Shown here one piece after another: positions 17,163 through 26,240 of a stretch of DNA of 64,000 nucleotides. A program made the position numbers and the translations under genes. Position 1 is the stretch's first letter. Each line of letters starts with the position of its first letter. Below the pieces are notes generated by a model. The model worked only from the letters and a program-made list of their open reading frames with translations. It had not been told where the DNA came from and did not search any database. Source of the stretch: AAA044-D11 sp965268275 (lineage in GTDB: Bacteria > Actinomycetota > Actinomycetes > Nanopelagicales > Nanopelagicaceae); assembly GCA_965268275.1 (NCBI GenBank), contig OZ254168.1, forward strand, positions 310,001-374,000, read 5' to 3'.

Positions 17163-18155
17163 ATGAAAGCGGTAGTTCTTTCTGCAGTAAATGACTTAGC
17201 AGTTGCAGATGTCGAAAGACCAAAGCCTGGCAGTAAAGAGTGTTTAGTAAAGGTCTTAGCTTGCGGGATTTGTGGAACTGATAGACATATTTATCACGGT
17301 GAATATCCATCATCGAAGCCAGTTATTTTGGGCCACGAATTTGGTGGTGTCATTGAAGAGGTCGGGCCTGATTCGAAATATAAGGTTGGTCAAGTTGTAA
17401 GCGTTGATCCAAATATTGTTTGTGGCAAATGCGAGGATTGCAGAGCTGAACGAACTGCTTTCTGTCCGGATTTAACAGCTCTTGGCGTGAACATAAATGG
17501 TGGACTTGCCCAATATGTTCTAACCCCTGATTCGCAAATTTATCCGGTACGAAATGATTTGAATCCGTTGCACTTAGCATTTATTGAACCGCTGGCATGT
17601 TCGATTCGAGGTATGGATTTAGCCAAGTTAACGGGTGGCGAGAAGGTTGCGATTTTAGGCGGGGGAGTAATCGGACTTCTTGTAATTCAACTTGCAAAGC
17701 TTGCTGGTGCATCAGAAATCGTTCTCGTAACAAGACAGAAGTTTCGACGTGATGTCGCACTAAAAATAGGAGCGACCAGAGTCGTTGACCCACAGAGTGA
17801 AGATGTAAATACAGTAATTACAAAGATGGATGTGACATTTGAATGCGCCGGTAGCGTCGAAACGTTTAAGCAGTCGCAGAACATAACCAGACGTGGTGGA
17901 TCAGTTATTGTGCTTGGTCTTACTGCTTCAGATGCCAACCTTGAAGTGAATCCATTTAACATCGTGGTTAACGAGCTTAGAATTCAAGGTTCGTTCTTGA
18001 ATCCGCTTACGCAAGCCAGGGCTGCCGAGTTGGTTGAAAGCGGCAAGTTGAACCTTGATATCTTGATTTCGAAAGTTGTTGATCTGTCCGGTGTGAAAGC
18101 AATTTTGGATGCGCCACCTGCCGAAGGCGATATTAAATATATAGCCTGTCCATAA
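17163..18155 (+). CDS. Zinc-dependent alcohol/polyol dehydrogenase (MDR family) 2
   Basis: 330 residues with the same plan as the gene before it: GICGTDRHIYHGEYP, GHEFGGVIEEVG, structural cysteines CGKCEDCRAERTAFC, NAD loop LGGGVIGLL. The two genes are paralogues but clearly different in sequence, so they probably act on different polyols or different steps. Its ATG directly follows the stop of the first. Reaction: NAD(P)-dependent oxidation of a polyol or sugar acid hydroxyl; substrate unknown. Confidence 0.87.
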   Translation: MKAVVLSAVNDLAVADVERPKPGSKECLVKVLACGICGTDRHIYHGEYPSSKPVILGHEFGGVIEEVGPDSKYKVGQVVSVDPNIVCGKCEDCRAERTAFCPDLTALGVNINGGLAQYVLTPDSQIYPVRNDLNPLHLAFIEPLACSIRGMDLAKLTGGEKVAILGGGVIGLLVIQLAKLAGASEIVLVTRQKFRRDVALKIGATRVVDPQSEDVNTVITKMDVTFECAGSVETFKQSQNITRRGGSVIVLGLTASDANLEVNPFNIVVNELRIQGSFLNPLTQARAAELVESGKLNLDILISKVVDLSGVKAILDAPPAEGDIKYIACP

Positions 18156-18159
18156 TTTA

Positions 18160-18176
18160 AATCCTGAGATAGGATT
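18160..18176. promoter_or_regulatory. Palindrome overlapping the -10 box of the Gfo/Idh/MocA gene
   Basis: AATCCT-GAGAT-AGGATT. The right arm contains the -10 hexamer TAGGAT (18170-18175), which lies 6 nt before the ATG at 18182. This gives the gene its own leaderless promoter and a possible operator on it. Confidence 0.5.
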
Positions 18177-18181
18177 CTGAA

Positions 18182-19147
18182 ATGGAAAAATTACGTTGGG
18201 GATTTATCGGTGCTGGTGGAATTGCAAAACGAGCTTTATACCCTGCAATTTCTAAATCAAATGTTGGCGAAATCTACGCTGTTGCTTCACGCGATAAGAA
18301 TAAAGCGCTAACAATCTCACCAAACGGAATTGTCTACACCAGCTATGACGAACTTCTAGCTGATCCTAAAGTTGAAGCGGTTTATATCTCGCTTCCTAAT
18401 TCACTTCACCTGCCGCTGGCAATTAAGGCAATGCGTGCCGGAAAGCATGTGCTTTGCGAGAAGCCACTTGGAATGAATGCAGCTGAAGTTGCTGAAGCAA
18501 TTGCAGTTTCAGTAGAGACCAAACGAATTTTTGTTGAAGCAAGTTGGAATCGTTGGCACCCACGTAGCCAACGCATCAGAGAGATAATTGCATCTGGTGA
18601 ACTTGGAAAGATAACTCGCATCAGAACTTGTTTTACTTATGATGGACTTGATGAAGGAAATATTCGCCTTGATCCAGCACTTGGTGGCGGAATTCTTTAT
18701 GACCTTGGACCTTACTCAACTGTTGCCCCACTTTGGGCAATGGACTTCGCTGAAATTTCAGATCTTGATGTGAAAGTAATCTGGCATAAAGGTGGCACTG
18801 ATGAAACTACTCGAGTTAACTTTAAGATTGGTGGCGCGATTGCCGAGACAGTTACTTCTGACAATATTCAAGTGACACATTGGTTCATAGTCGAAGGAAC
18901 AAAGGGCGAGCTTCGCACTGGTGGAAGCGACTCCTTTAATTCCCACAACAACCCAAGCACGCTAGAAATTACCGTTGATGGTAAGGCTCGAATCGAACGC
19001 TTTGAGGCCTGCGATCCATATCAATTGATGTCTGATGCATTTGCTCGCGTAGTTCGCGGTGGAAATGACTGGTTGATGCCGATGGAGCAATCACTGAAAT
19101 TCGCTCAGTTCTTCGATTCCATCTTTGCAAAGATGGGCCGCCCTTAA
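18182..19147 (+). CDS. Gfo/Idh/MocA-family oxidoreductase
   Basis: 321 residues. The Rossmann loop is GFIGAGGIAKRAL, and the family motif C-E-K-P-L-G carries the catalytic lysine. The C-terminal domain (WNRWHPRSQRIREI, LGGGILYDLGPYS) is like the trans-dihydrodiol/D-xylose dehydrogenase branch rather than IolG. Reaction: NAD(P)-dependent oxidation of a sugar or cyclitol; substrate unknown. The stop overlaps the convergent iolB stop by 4 nt. Confidence 0.85.
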   Translation: MEKLRWGFIGAGGIAKRALYPAISKSNVGEIYAVASRDKNKALTISPNGIVYTSYDELLADPKVEAVYISLPNSLHLPLAIKAMRAGKHVLCEKPLGMNAAEVAEAIAVSVETKRIFVEASWNRWHPRSQRIREIIASGELGKITRIRTCFTYDGLDEGNIRLDPALGGGILYDLGPYSTVAPLWAMDFAEISDLDVKVIWHKGGTDETTRVNFKIGGAIAETVTSDNIQVTHWFIVEGTKGELRTGGSDSFNSHNNPSTLEITVDGKARIERFEACDPYQLMSDAFARVVRGGNDWLMPMEQSLKFAQFFDSIFAKMGRP

Positions 19148-20043
19148 TTATTTAAGTAGGGCAACCTTGGATCGATATCTTTCTCGTTCCAGGTCTTTCT
19201 AATCCAACCTTGAGCTGGGTCGTCGGTTACATTCCATGAACGATCTGGGTCTGGTCCGGCCATTACATTCATAAAATAAAGATCGTATCCAGGTTGGGCC
19301 ATTACTGGACCGTGCCAACCATGGGGAACAAGAACAACGTCACCGCTTCTAACTTCAGTGGTTAATTCAAATTCACGTTCATCAGATGCACGTCCTTTAA
19401 AGAAGCCAACCGGATCTGCGTTCTCTTGTGCTGGCAAATTTTTGCTGACGGCCGCTTCGAAGTAATAAATCTCTTCTAAGTTTGATTCAACACCAGGAAT
19501 ATAGGTGTCATGTTTGTGGGCAGGAGAGCCCGACCAATTTCCGGCAGGAACAATAATTTCGACAACTATAAATCGATCAGCTGCAAGCTCAGATGGATCA
19601 CCAAAGTTATGAACTTGCCTTGATGCTGGACCCGCGCCTCTAGCAAAAACTGGAACGCTCTTTGCTGGAATGTATTTATCTGGGAAAGAATTCTTTGCAG
19701 GTGCTTCAGCAATAATGAAGCGGCCAGAACCAGAAATCTTTATTGAGGTATCAATCGAAAGGTAGAGAACATCAGCAGGGCCACTGAAAACAGTTCTGCG
19801 TCCTGCTAACTTCTGGCTTTTAGTTTCATTATTCACAACATAATCGACGACAATGCCTTCGCCCTCGAGTGGCCAGATCAAACGCTCAACTTTGTCTGCT
19901 GCGATTTCAAAAGTTTTACCAGGTGAAAGTGTGGCAACTCTGGTGCCGGTGTGCTTCCATCCAGGAAGTTTCTCGTTGACGATTACATCCCAATCGCCAT
20001 TGGCCAGCTCGCCCTTTTTATAGAAGTAGCGGGAATTACTCAT
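19144..20043 (-). CDS. iolB: 5-deoxy-glucuronate isomerase IolB
   Basis: 299 residues, bicupin. Metal-binding residues are seen in SPAHKHD and in L-E-E-I-Y-Y-F, and the second cupin has VPHGWHGPV and DLYFMNVMAGP. IolB converts 5-deoxy-D-glucuronate to 2-deoxy-5-keto-D-gluconate in inositol catabolism. It stands alone on the minus strand, divergent from the operon that carries iolD and iolE. The ATG at 20043 has AAGAGAG about 9 nt upstream, so this gene seems to have a leader. Confidence 0.92.
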   Translation of the reverse strand: MSNSRYFYKKGELANGDWDVIVNEKLPGWKHTGTRVATLSPGKTFEIAADKVERLIWPLEGEGIVVDYVVNNETKSQKLAGRRTVFSGPADVLYLSIDTSIKISGSGRFIIAEAPAKNSFPDKYIPAKSVPVFARGAGPASRQVHNFGDPSELAADRFIVVEIIVPAGNWSGSPAHKHDTYIPGVESNLEEIYYFEAAVSKNLPAQENADPVGFFKGRASDEREFELTTEVRSGDVVLVPHGWHGPVMAQPGYDLYFMNVMAGPDPDRSWNVTDDPAQGWIRKTWNEKDIDPRLPYLNN

Positions 20044-20128
20044 GGGCCAATTCTCTCTTGAATCAATCTCTTATTGCGGCTATTGTTTTGGAGCGGTCCA
20101 ACAATATCAGGGAATCGGGTTTATCAAA

Positions 20129-21100
20129 ATGTCCAAGATTGCAGTGACTGGGTCCAATGGATTCGTCGGTGGCAACATTGCAAATATGTTGCTTGCTGCT
20201 GGGCACGAGGTTATTGGATTAGTTCGAAGCCAACCAGAAAAACCACTGCCCTGGAAAACAACGGTTACAGATTTATCAAGCATCGCTTCAATTGCTGAAG
20301 CTACAAAAGGCTGCGTGGCAATAGTTCACAGCGGTATCGCAAATGATTTCAATAAACTGCAACAGAATCGCGAATATGCATACGACTCATTCGTTGGCTT
20401 AACTCAACGAGTAACTCATGCTGCAAATAAAAATGGTGCACAAATTATTTATATATCAACTGGCTGGGTTATGGATGGCACTGGCCATATGGCTCTGGAA
20501 AGTGACACCGGAAATCCAGTTAATTTCTACGGTGTTTTAAAATCTTTAGGAGAACAAGTAATTCGAGATCTTGCTCCCGATACTGGTGTCATCGCCAGAG
20601 TAGATGGCGTTATGGGAATTCATCAGACTCTAGAAGTTGGCCCCAGAACTCAAGATGTCGGATTTGGTTACTTTGCTTCTGCCTTAGTTGCAGATTTAAA
20701 AGCTGGTAAAACCTTTACGGTATTTGGTGGCGATTTAGTAAATAAAGTTACTGCCCCTTCACTTGCCTCTGAAATTGGCGCCCAAGTTGAACGAGCCATT
20801 GAGCGCAAAGTTCATGGAACCTTTCACTTAGTTGGCGATGATGCAATTTCCAGAATGGATTATGCACGATTGATTTGCGAAATTTTTGAACTCGATGCAA
20901 CTTTATTGCGTGAAGCTCCTCCTTCAGTCGAAGATCAATTTCCAGGACAAGTGCCGGTTGATACTTCACTATCGAATATTGCAACTAAAAAAGCATTAGG
21001 CCTTGGTTCGACTTCACTTCGCGATTTATTGATTGCCTTGCGAACCGAGATTGATACCGGAAAGATAACTGCAATTACTAAGCCAGAGGTTCTCGCATGA
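20129..21100 (+). CDS. NAD-dependent epimerase/dehydratase (extended SDR)
   Basis: 323 residues from the ATG at 20129. The NAD motif is TGSNGFVGG at residues 7-15, followed by a Y-x3-K like segment (NFYGVLKSLGEQV). An upstream in-frame ATG at 20042 overlaps the iolB start and would add an unrelated extension before the Rossmann strand, so it is rejected. It is the first gene of the long + operon ending with iolE. The substrate, probably a nucleotide sugar or sugar acid, is not readable. Confidence 0.8.
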   Translation: MSKIAVTGSNGFVGGNIANMLLAAGHEVIGLVRSQPEKPLPWKTTVTDLSSIASIAEATKGCVAIVHSGIANDFNKLQQNREYAYDSFVGLTQRVTHAANKNGAQIIYISTGWVMDGTGHMALESDTGNPVNFYGVLKSLGEQVIRDLAPDTGVIARVDGVMGIHQTLEVGPRTQDVGFGYFASALVADLKAGKTFTVFGGDLVNKVTAPSLASEIGAQVERAIERKVHGTFHLVGDDAISRMDYARLICEIFELDATLLREAPPSVEDQFPGQVPVDTSLSNIATKKALGLGSTSLRDLLIALRTEIDTGKITAITKPEVLA

Positions 21101-22122
21101 CCACAACGGCCAGGACTAAACGTCCAACAATTAGAGATGTTGCGGCTAAAGCCGGCGTATCAAAATCCCTTGTTTCCTTAGTATTTTCTGCCCCACAAAC
21201 CGTCAGTAGTTATCGAAAAGAACTTGTTTTAAAGGCTGCTGATGAACTTGGTTTTTCTCCAAACTTTCTAGCGCGCTCATTAGCAACCGAAACTGGAACA
21301 TTTATCGGAATCTTAGTTGCGGATCTACACAACCCATTGTTCGCCCAAATTGTTGATCAGGTGCGCGTAGCACTTGAAGCCGAGGGCGAATACAGCTTTA
21401 TGACTTCTGCCATGCTCCTTAATTCGCAAGGTGAACAAGTAATTGATTCCAGAACTGTCAGCGCTTTAATTGATCTGCGCCCTAAAAGCGTTCTAGTAGT
21501 CGGATCGATTCCGCAAGTGCATCAACTTTCTGCGCTACCTGCATCAGTTCCAATAGTTGTTGCAAGTGCATTTCCTGAAGGATTGCCAAGAGCGACAGCT
21601 GTTCGCTGCAATGACGAAACTGGAATGCGATTATTGATAGAACATCTGATTGAAAATGGGCATCAGAGAATTTCTCACATCTCGGTTGAAACGGGTGCTG
21701 TCGCAAAGAGCCGCAGCGATGCTTATAAATCTGTGATGACCGAAAAAGGTTTGGCCAGATTTATTCAAATACAAATAGCAACTGCGCCAACCGAAGTTGC
21801 TGGATCCCAAGCCGCAAAAGAACTTGTCGAATCCAAGCAAGCACCAACTGCAATTACTACATACAACGATCTTCTTGCGATTGGTGCGCAAGGCGCGACC
21901 GACCGAGAAATAGCTGTTGTTGGCTATGACAACACATATTTAGCTAACCTGCGTCAAATATCTTTGACCTCTATTGATCCAGCTAATAATGAAATAGCGA
22001 TTAAAGCCGCCGAACTCTTACTAAAGAAGCCTGATGATAATTCGAATAAATCTCAGACTTTTCTCTTAGAACCTAAACTAGTTATTCGAAATTCTTCTAA
22101 ATCGTTAGTGAAGGTGCATTGA
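21097..22122 (+). CDS. LacI-family transcriptional regulator
   Basis: 341 residues. The N-terminal helix-turn-helix and hinge (IRDVAAKAGVSKSLVSLVFS ... LGFSPNFLARSLAT) are at residues 12-62, followed by a periplasmic-binding-protein-like ligand domain (GILVADLHNPLFAQ, VVGYDNTYLA). The ATG overlaps the epimerase gene by 4 nt. Encoded inside the inositol operon, it is the obvious candidate to control the island, probably with an inositol or sugar-acid pathway intermediate as ligand. Confidence 0.9.
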   Translation: MTTTARTKRPTIRDVAAKAGVSKSLVSLVFSAPQTVSSYRKELVLKAADELGFSPNFLARSLATETGTFIGILVADLHNPLFAQIVDQVRVALEAEGEYSFMTSAMLLNSQGEQVIDSRTVSALIDLRPKSVLVVGSIPQVHQLSALPASVPIVVASAFPEGLPRATAVRCNDETGMRLLIEHLIENGHQRISHISVETGAVAKSRSDAYKSVMTEKGLARFIQIQIATAPTEVAGSQAAKELVESKQAPTAITTYNDLLAIGAQGATDREIAVVGYDNTYLANLRQISLTSIDPANNEIAIKAAELLLKKPDDNSNKSQTFLLEPKLVIRNSSKSLVKVH

Positions 22123-22123
22123 A

Positions 22124-23515
22124 ATGCAACTAGAAGACATTATTTCGCCATTTGATGGCAGGGTTGTTGGTCAAGTTCCGGTTACAAGAGCGCCTGAAAT
22201 AGAAAGCATTATTACTAAGTCAGTTAAAGCCGCAGATTTATGGCGACATACTCCTGCTCATATCCGTAGTGCGGTTTTACTTAAAGCCGCAGCACTTGCA
22301 GATGAACGTAGTGAAGAAATTGCCCAGATTATTTCAAGTGAAAATGGAAAGAGCTTGCTTGAAGCACGAGGCGAAGCTTCGCGTTCAGGTGAAATTATTC
22401 GGCTATCCGCTTTTGAAGGTTCGCAACTTTACGGTTCCACATTGCCGCTAGATGCAAATAAGGGGACCGGACTAGAAAAACTTGGATTCACTCTGCGTCA
22501 GCCAGTTGGTGTTGTTGTCGCAATCAGTCCCTTTAATTACCCAGCACTTCTGGTCTTGCACAAGATTGCACCTGCTCTTGCAGTTGGAAATTCAGTAGTT
22601 CTAAAACCAGCGCGAGCAACACCGCTAACTGCAATTGCACTAGCGAAATGTTTCACCGATGCTGGTTTGCCTGAAGGTGTTCTAAAAGTTGTCCATGGGG
22701 CAGGATCCGAGCTAGGCAACGCGCTCGTAACAGATTCGAGAGTTCGCAAAATTTCTTTCACAGGTTCAACAGCAACCGGAGCCCAAATTTCTAGCGTTGC
22801 CGGAATCAAGAAACTTTCCCTCGAACTTGGTTCTTCCTGTCCAGTAATTGTGATGGACGATGCTGATATTGATTTCGCTGCCGATGCCGTTGCACTTGGT
22901 GGTTACATAAATGCGGGGCAAGTTTGTATCTCGGTCCAGCGAGTTATTGTTCACGAGAAAGTTATGGCGAACTTCTTGGATGCTCTTAAACCAAGAGTAG
23001 AAGCAATCAAGGTTGGTGACCCAAAAGGTGCGGAAACTAAAGTTGGAACTTTAATTTCAGAAACTGAAGCTATCCGCGTCGAAAAATCAATTGCGGCCGC
23101 GGTGAGCGAAGGCGCAACGCTATTAACTGGTGGCGCTAGAACTGGGACCATAATTAAGCCAGCAATTGTTTGTGGAGTAAATCCAAAGTCAGCTTTTGCG
23201 CAGGATGAACTTTTTGGACCAGCAATTGCAGTTAGTTCAACAACCGGAATTACCGATGCGATAGCGATTGCAAATGACTCGCCTTATGGCTTAGGAGCAG
23301 GTGTATTCACCCAGAATATGGATAATTCAATCCAAATTGCTCGCGAACTTGATGCCGGAAGTATTCACATAAATTGGACTCCACTGTGGCGCGCAGATCT
23401 GATGCCATATGGCGGACTCAAATCAAGTGGAATCGGTAAAGAAGGTGTTCGTTCGACAGTAAATGAAATGACCGAAGAAAAAACCATAATCCTTCACGGG
23501 CGCAGCTGGCAGTAG
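22124..23515 (+). CDS. NAD(P)-dependent aldehyde dehydrogenase
   Basis: 463 residues, ALDH fold. Catalytic parts are visible: ISPFNYPALLV, FTGSTATGAQI, the general-base Glu in L-S-L-E-L-G-S and the nucleophile Cys in INAGQVCISVQR. It ends PYGGLKSSGIGKEG, as in glyceraldehyde-3-phosphate (GapN) or lactaldehyde dehydrogenases, and is not the long IolA/MmsA type. In this operon it could oxidise a semialdehyde released by the aldolase downstream. It starts 1 nt after the lacI stop. Confidence 0.87.
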   Translation: MQLEDIISPFDGRVVGQVPVTRAPEIESIITKSVKAADLWRHTPAHIRSAVLLKAAALADERSEEIAQIISSENGKSLLEARGEASRSGEIIRLSAFEGSQLYGSTLPLDANKGTGLEKLGFTLRQPVGVVVAISPFNYPALLVLHKIAPALAVGNSVVLKPARATPLTAIALAKCFTDAGLPEGVLKVVHGAGSELGNALVTDSRVRKISFTGSTATGAQISSVAGIKKLSLELGSSCPVIVMDDADIDFAADAVALGGYINAGQVCISVQRVIVHEKVMANFLDALKPRVEAIKVGDPKGAETKVGTLISETEAIRVEKSIAAAVSEGATLLTGGARTGTIIKPAIVCGVNPKSAFAQDELFGPAIAVSSTTGITDAIAIANDSPYGLGAGVFTQNMDNSIQIARELDAGSIHINWTPLWRADLMPYGGLKSSGIGKEGVRSTVNEMTEEKTIILHGRSWQ

Positions 23516-23527
23516 AAAGAGGAAAAA

Positions 23528-25492
23528 ATGACAAATCCAAATTACGGAACAACTGAGAGACTAACTGTTGGGCAAGCAGTTGTTCGTTTTATCGCAGCGC
23601 AGCACACAGTCGCAGATGGAGTTAAACGTCGTTTCATACCTGCAGCAATGGGAATCTTTGGACATGGAAATGTGGCTGGACTTGGACAAGCACTTGATCA
23701 ATACAATGACATTCTTCCCTTTGTGCAAGGCCGCAATGAACAAGGCTTAACACATGCTGCCATTGGTTTTGCAAAAGCAACTAATCGCACCCAAACATTT
23801 GCAGTAACCGCATCTATCGGACCCGGTGCATTGAACATGGTTACAGCTGCCGGACTTGCAACTGTAAATCATTTACCAGTTCTGTTGATTCCAGGTGATT
23901 CGTATACAACTCGTCGCCAAGGTCCGGTTCTGCAACAACTAGAACACCCACTTGGCCCAGATATTTCAGTTAATGATGCTTTCCGCCCAATAGCTAAATT
24001 TTTTGATCGCATCACTCGCCCAGAACAACTTCTTTATTCACTACCAAATGCATTTAGAGTATTAGCAAATCCTGCTGAAACTGGTGCTGTTGTTCTTGCG
24101 CTGCCACAAGATGTGCAATCGCATGCCTTTGATTTTCCTAAAGATTTCTTTGAAGAACGCGTATGGAAGATTCGCCGGGTAATTCCGGACCGCGAAGATA
24201 TTGGTCAAGTTGCCAAAATGATTAAAGATTCAAAGAAGCCACTAATAATCGCTGGTGGCGGAATTAACTATTCCTCAGCAACTGCTGAACTAGAAGCCTT
24301 TGCAAACGCAACTGGTATTCCAGTCGCTGAAACCTTCGGCGGTAAGGGCGCAATTCAAAACCCAGGGGATTGGCACCTAATGGGCCTTGGCCTCGAGGGT
24401 TCACCAGAAACAAATAAGTTAGTAGCTGAAGCAGATTTGATCATTTCAATCGGAACTCGATTAACTGACTTTGCAACTGGATCGCAATCAATGTTCCAAA
24501 ATCCTGATGTGAAGTTTGCATCAATCAATATCAAAGAACATGATGCAATTAAACAGGGCGCAGTAGCTATCTTGGGCGATGCAAAGCTCTCTTTGGTTGC
24601 ACTCACTGAAGCTGTATCTGGTTATAAAGTCCCATCTGATTGGGCAACCAAGATTTCTGCCGGAGTAAAGATCTGGGCAAAACAATTGACAGATGCAATA
24701 AATCCAGATGTAGTTTTCGATAAGAAAACTCTTCCAGATTCGCCAGTAACAAATGCGGTGATTACTCAAGGCCAGTTAATTGGACTGATGAATGAAACTG
24801 CAAAGAGTGGCGATGTAATCATTGCTGCTGCTGGTGGAGCACCTGGCGATATTCAGAAAGCCTGGGATGCAACAAAGGGTAAATTCGCACATTTAGAATT
24901 CGGATTCTCTTGCATGGGTTACGAAATTCCTGCAGGTATCGGTGTTCGTCTCGCAACACCTGATCAGAACAAGCGCGTTCTAGTTTTTATCGGTGATGGA
25001 ACATTTGTTATGGCCCCAACTGAATTAGTTACTGCCGCACAAGAGAGCATAAACATGACAGTTGTTGTATCTGAAAATCATGGCTATCAAGTTATCCGCA
25101 GATTGCAGATGTGGCGCGTCGGCAATCACTTTGGAAATGAATTCAGATATCGCCAAGAAGGACCATCGGTTGCTGAAGCCGGAAGTCTAAAAGGAACTGC
25201 GCCAAGACTTGAGGGCGATTATTTAGATATTGATTTAATAAAAATGTCTGAAGGCATGGGCGCTAAAGCTATTTATGCAACTACGCCAGCAGAAATTCGC
25301 AAAGCACTGGCCGATGCGCGAACAATTAAGGGCCCAGTTGTAATCGTTGTTCCAACAATTCAACATGCAAATCTTCCGGCATCAAATGTTTGGTGGGATG
25401 TTGCACCTGCAGAAGTTTCAACCCAACCTTGGGTTGCTGCGATCCGGAAAGATTATGAAGATGGTCTTTCTACTCAAAGATGGCATGCCTAA
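23528..25492 (+). CDS. iolD: 3D-(3,5/4)-trihydroxycyclohexane-1,2-dione hydrolase IolD
   Basis: 654 residues, thiamine-diphosphate enzyme of the acetolactate-synthase family. The N-terminal part has GIFGHGNVAGLGQALDQY and the catalytic Glu region GRNEQGLTHAA. The C-terminal TPP motif is GDGTFVMAPTELV...SENHGY. The length and the HGN-GLGQAL signature are typical for IolD. It opens the ring of the trione to 5-deoxy-glucuronate, the substrate of IolB. A strong GAGGAAA ribosome site precedes the ATG. Confidence 0.95.
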   Translation: MTNPNYGTTERLTVGQAVVRFIAAQHTVADGVKRRFIPAAMGIFGHGNVAGLGQALDQYNDILPFVQGRNEQGLTHAAIGFAKATNRTQTFAVTASIGPGALNMVTAAGLATVNHLPVLLIPGDSYTTRRQGPVLQQLEHPLGPDISVNDAFRPIAKFFDRITRPEQLLYSLPNAFRVLANPAETGAVVLALPQDVQSHAFDFPKDFFEERVWKIRRVIPDREDIGQVAKMIKDSKKPLIIAGGGINYSSATAELEAFANATGIPVAETFGGKGAIQNPGDWHLMGLGLEGSPETNKLVAEADLIISIGTRLTDFATGSQSMFQNPDVKFASINIKEHDAIKQGAVAILGDAKLSLVALTEAVSGYKVPSDWATKISAGVKIWAKQLTDAINPDVVFDKKTLPDSPVTNAVITQGQLIGLMNETAKSGDVIIAAAGGAPGDIQKAWDATKGKFAHLEFGFSCMGYEIPAGIGVRLATPDQNKRVLVFIGDGTFVMAPTELVTAAQESINMTVVVSENHGYQVIRRLQMWRVGNHFGNEFRYRQEGPSVAEAGSLKGTAPRLEGDYLDIDLIKMSEGMGAKAIYATTPAEIRKALADARTIKGPVVIVVPTIQHANLPASNVWWDVAPAEVSTQPWVAAIRKDYEDGLSTQRWHA

Positions 25493-26232
25493 TGCATAAA
25501 TTCACTGATCCAAGCCAAGTAACTATCGGAACCTTTCTTGGAATGGGCGCACCTATGGCTGCAGAAATTGCTGCAGTTGGTGGAGTTGATTGGGTTCTAG
25601 TTGATCTGGAACATGGCGGGGCGGGTGAAGATTTAGTCGGTCCAACAGTTGTTGCAGGCATGGCTTACGCAATTCCTACTCTGGTTCGTGTGGAATCTTC
25701 GGAGCGAATTCGAATTGGGCGAGCACTAGACGCTGGTGCCAGTGGTTTGATGGTTCCGAGAATTGAAACCGCAGAACAAGTTAGCGCTGTTGTAAAACAT
25801 ATGTCTTATCCACCATTTGGCGATCGCGGAGTCGCTACCTATAACCGAAGCGCAAAGTGGGGGCGTGATTTATCTGGCTTAACCCAGAAAGCCTCGGCAG
25901 CTTGCATAATTCAAATCGAAACTCTAAAGGCCTTAGAAAACGTCGAAGCTATTGCCGCGATTGATGGCGCCGATCTTTTGTTCGTTGGTCCACTCGATCT
26001 AAGTTTTGCACTCGGTGTCCCACGTGATTTCAAGAGTCCGGTATTTGTTGATGCTTGCGCAAAGGTTATTGCTGCGGCTAAAGCCAACAATAAAGTTGCT
26101 GGAATTTTGGCCGCCGATGCAACAGCTGCGGCTGCATTTATCGAGCAAGGCTTTAAATTCATTGCCATCGGTTCCGATTCCACTCTGCTTACTGGCGCAA
26201 TTACAAACCTCGTAACCCAACTAAAGAAGTAA
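25492..26232 (+). CDS. HpcH/HpaI-family class II aldolase
   Basis: 246 residues, TIM-barrel. Motifs are VDWVLVDLEHGGAGED, LVRVESSERIRIGRALDAGA, the metal Glu in C-I-I-Q-I-E-T and the metal Asp in GADLLFVGPLDLS. The family cleaves 2-keto-4-hydroxy acids to pyruvate plus an aldehyde. The ATG at 25492 overlaps the iolD stop (TAATG). It may take the product of the UxaA-type dehydratase, with the aldehyde dehydrogenase handling the released aldehyde. It does not obviously replace IolJ, whose substrate is not a 2-keto acid. Confidence 0.88.
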   Translation: MHKFTDPSQVTIGTFLGMGAPMAAEIAAVGGVDWVLVDLEHGGAGEDLVGPTVVAGMAYAIPTLVRVESSERIRIGRALDAGASGLMVPRIETAEQVSAVVKHMSYPPFGDRGVATYNRSAKWGRDLSGLTQKASAACIIQIETLKALENVEAIAAIDGADLLFVGPLDLSFALGVPRDFKSPVFVDACAKVIAAAKANNKVAGILAADATAAAAFIEQGFKFIAIGSDSTLLTGAITNLVTQLKK

Positions 26233-26240
26233 GGAAACAA

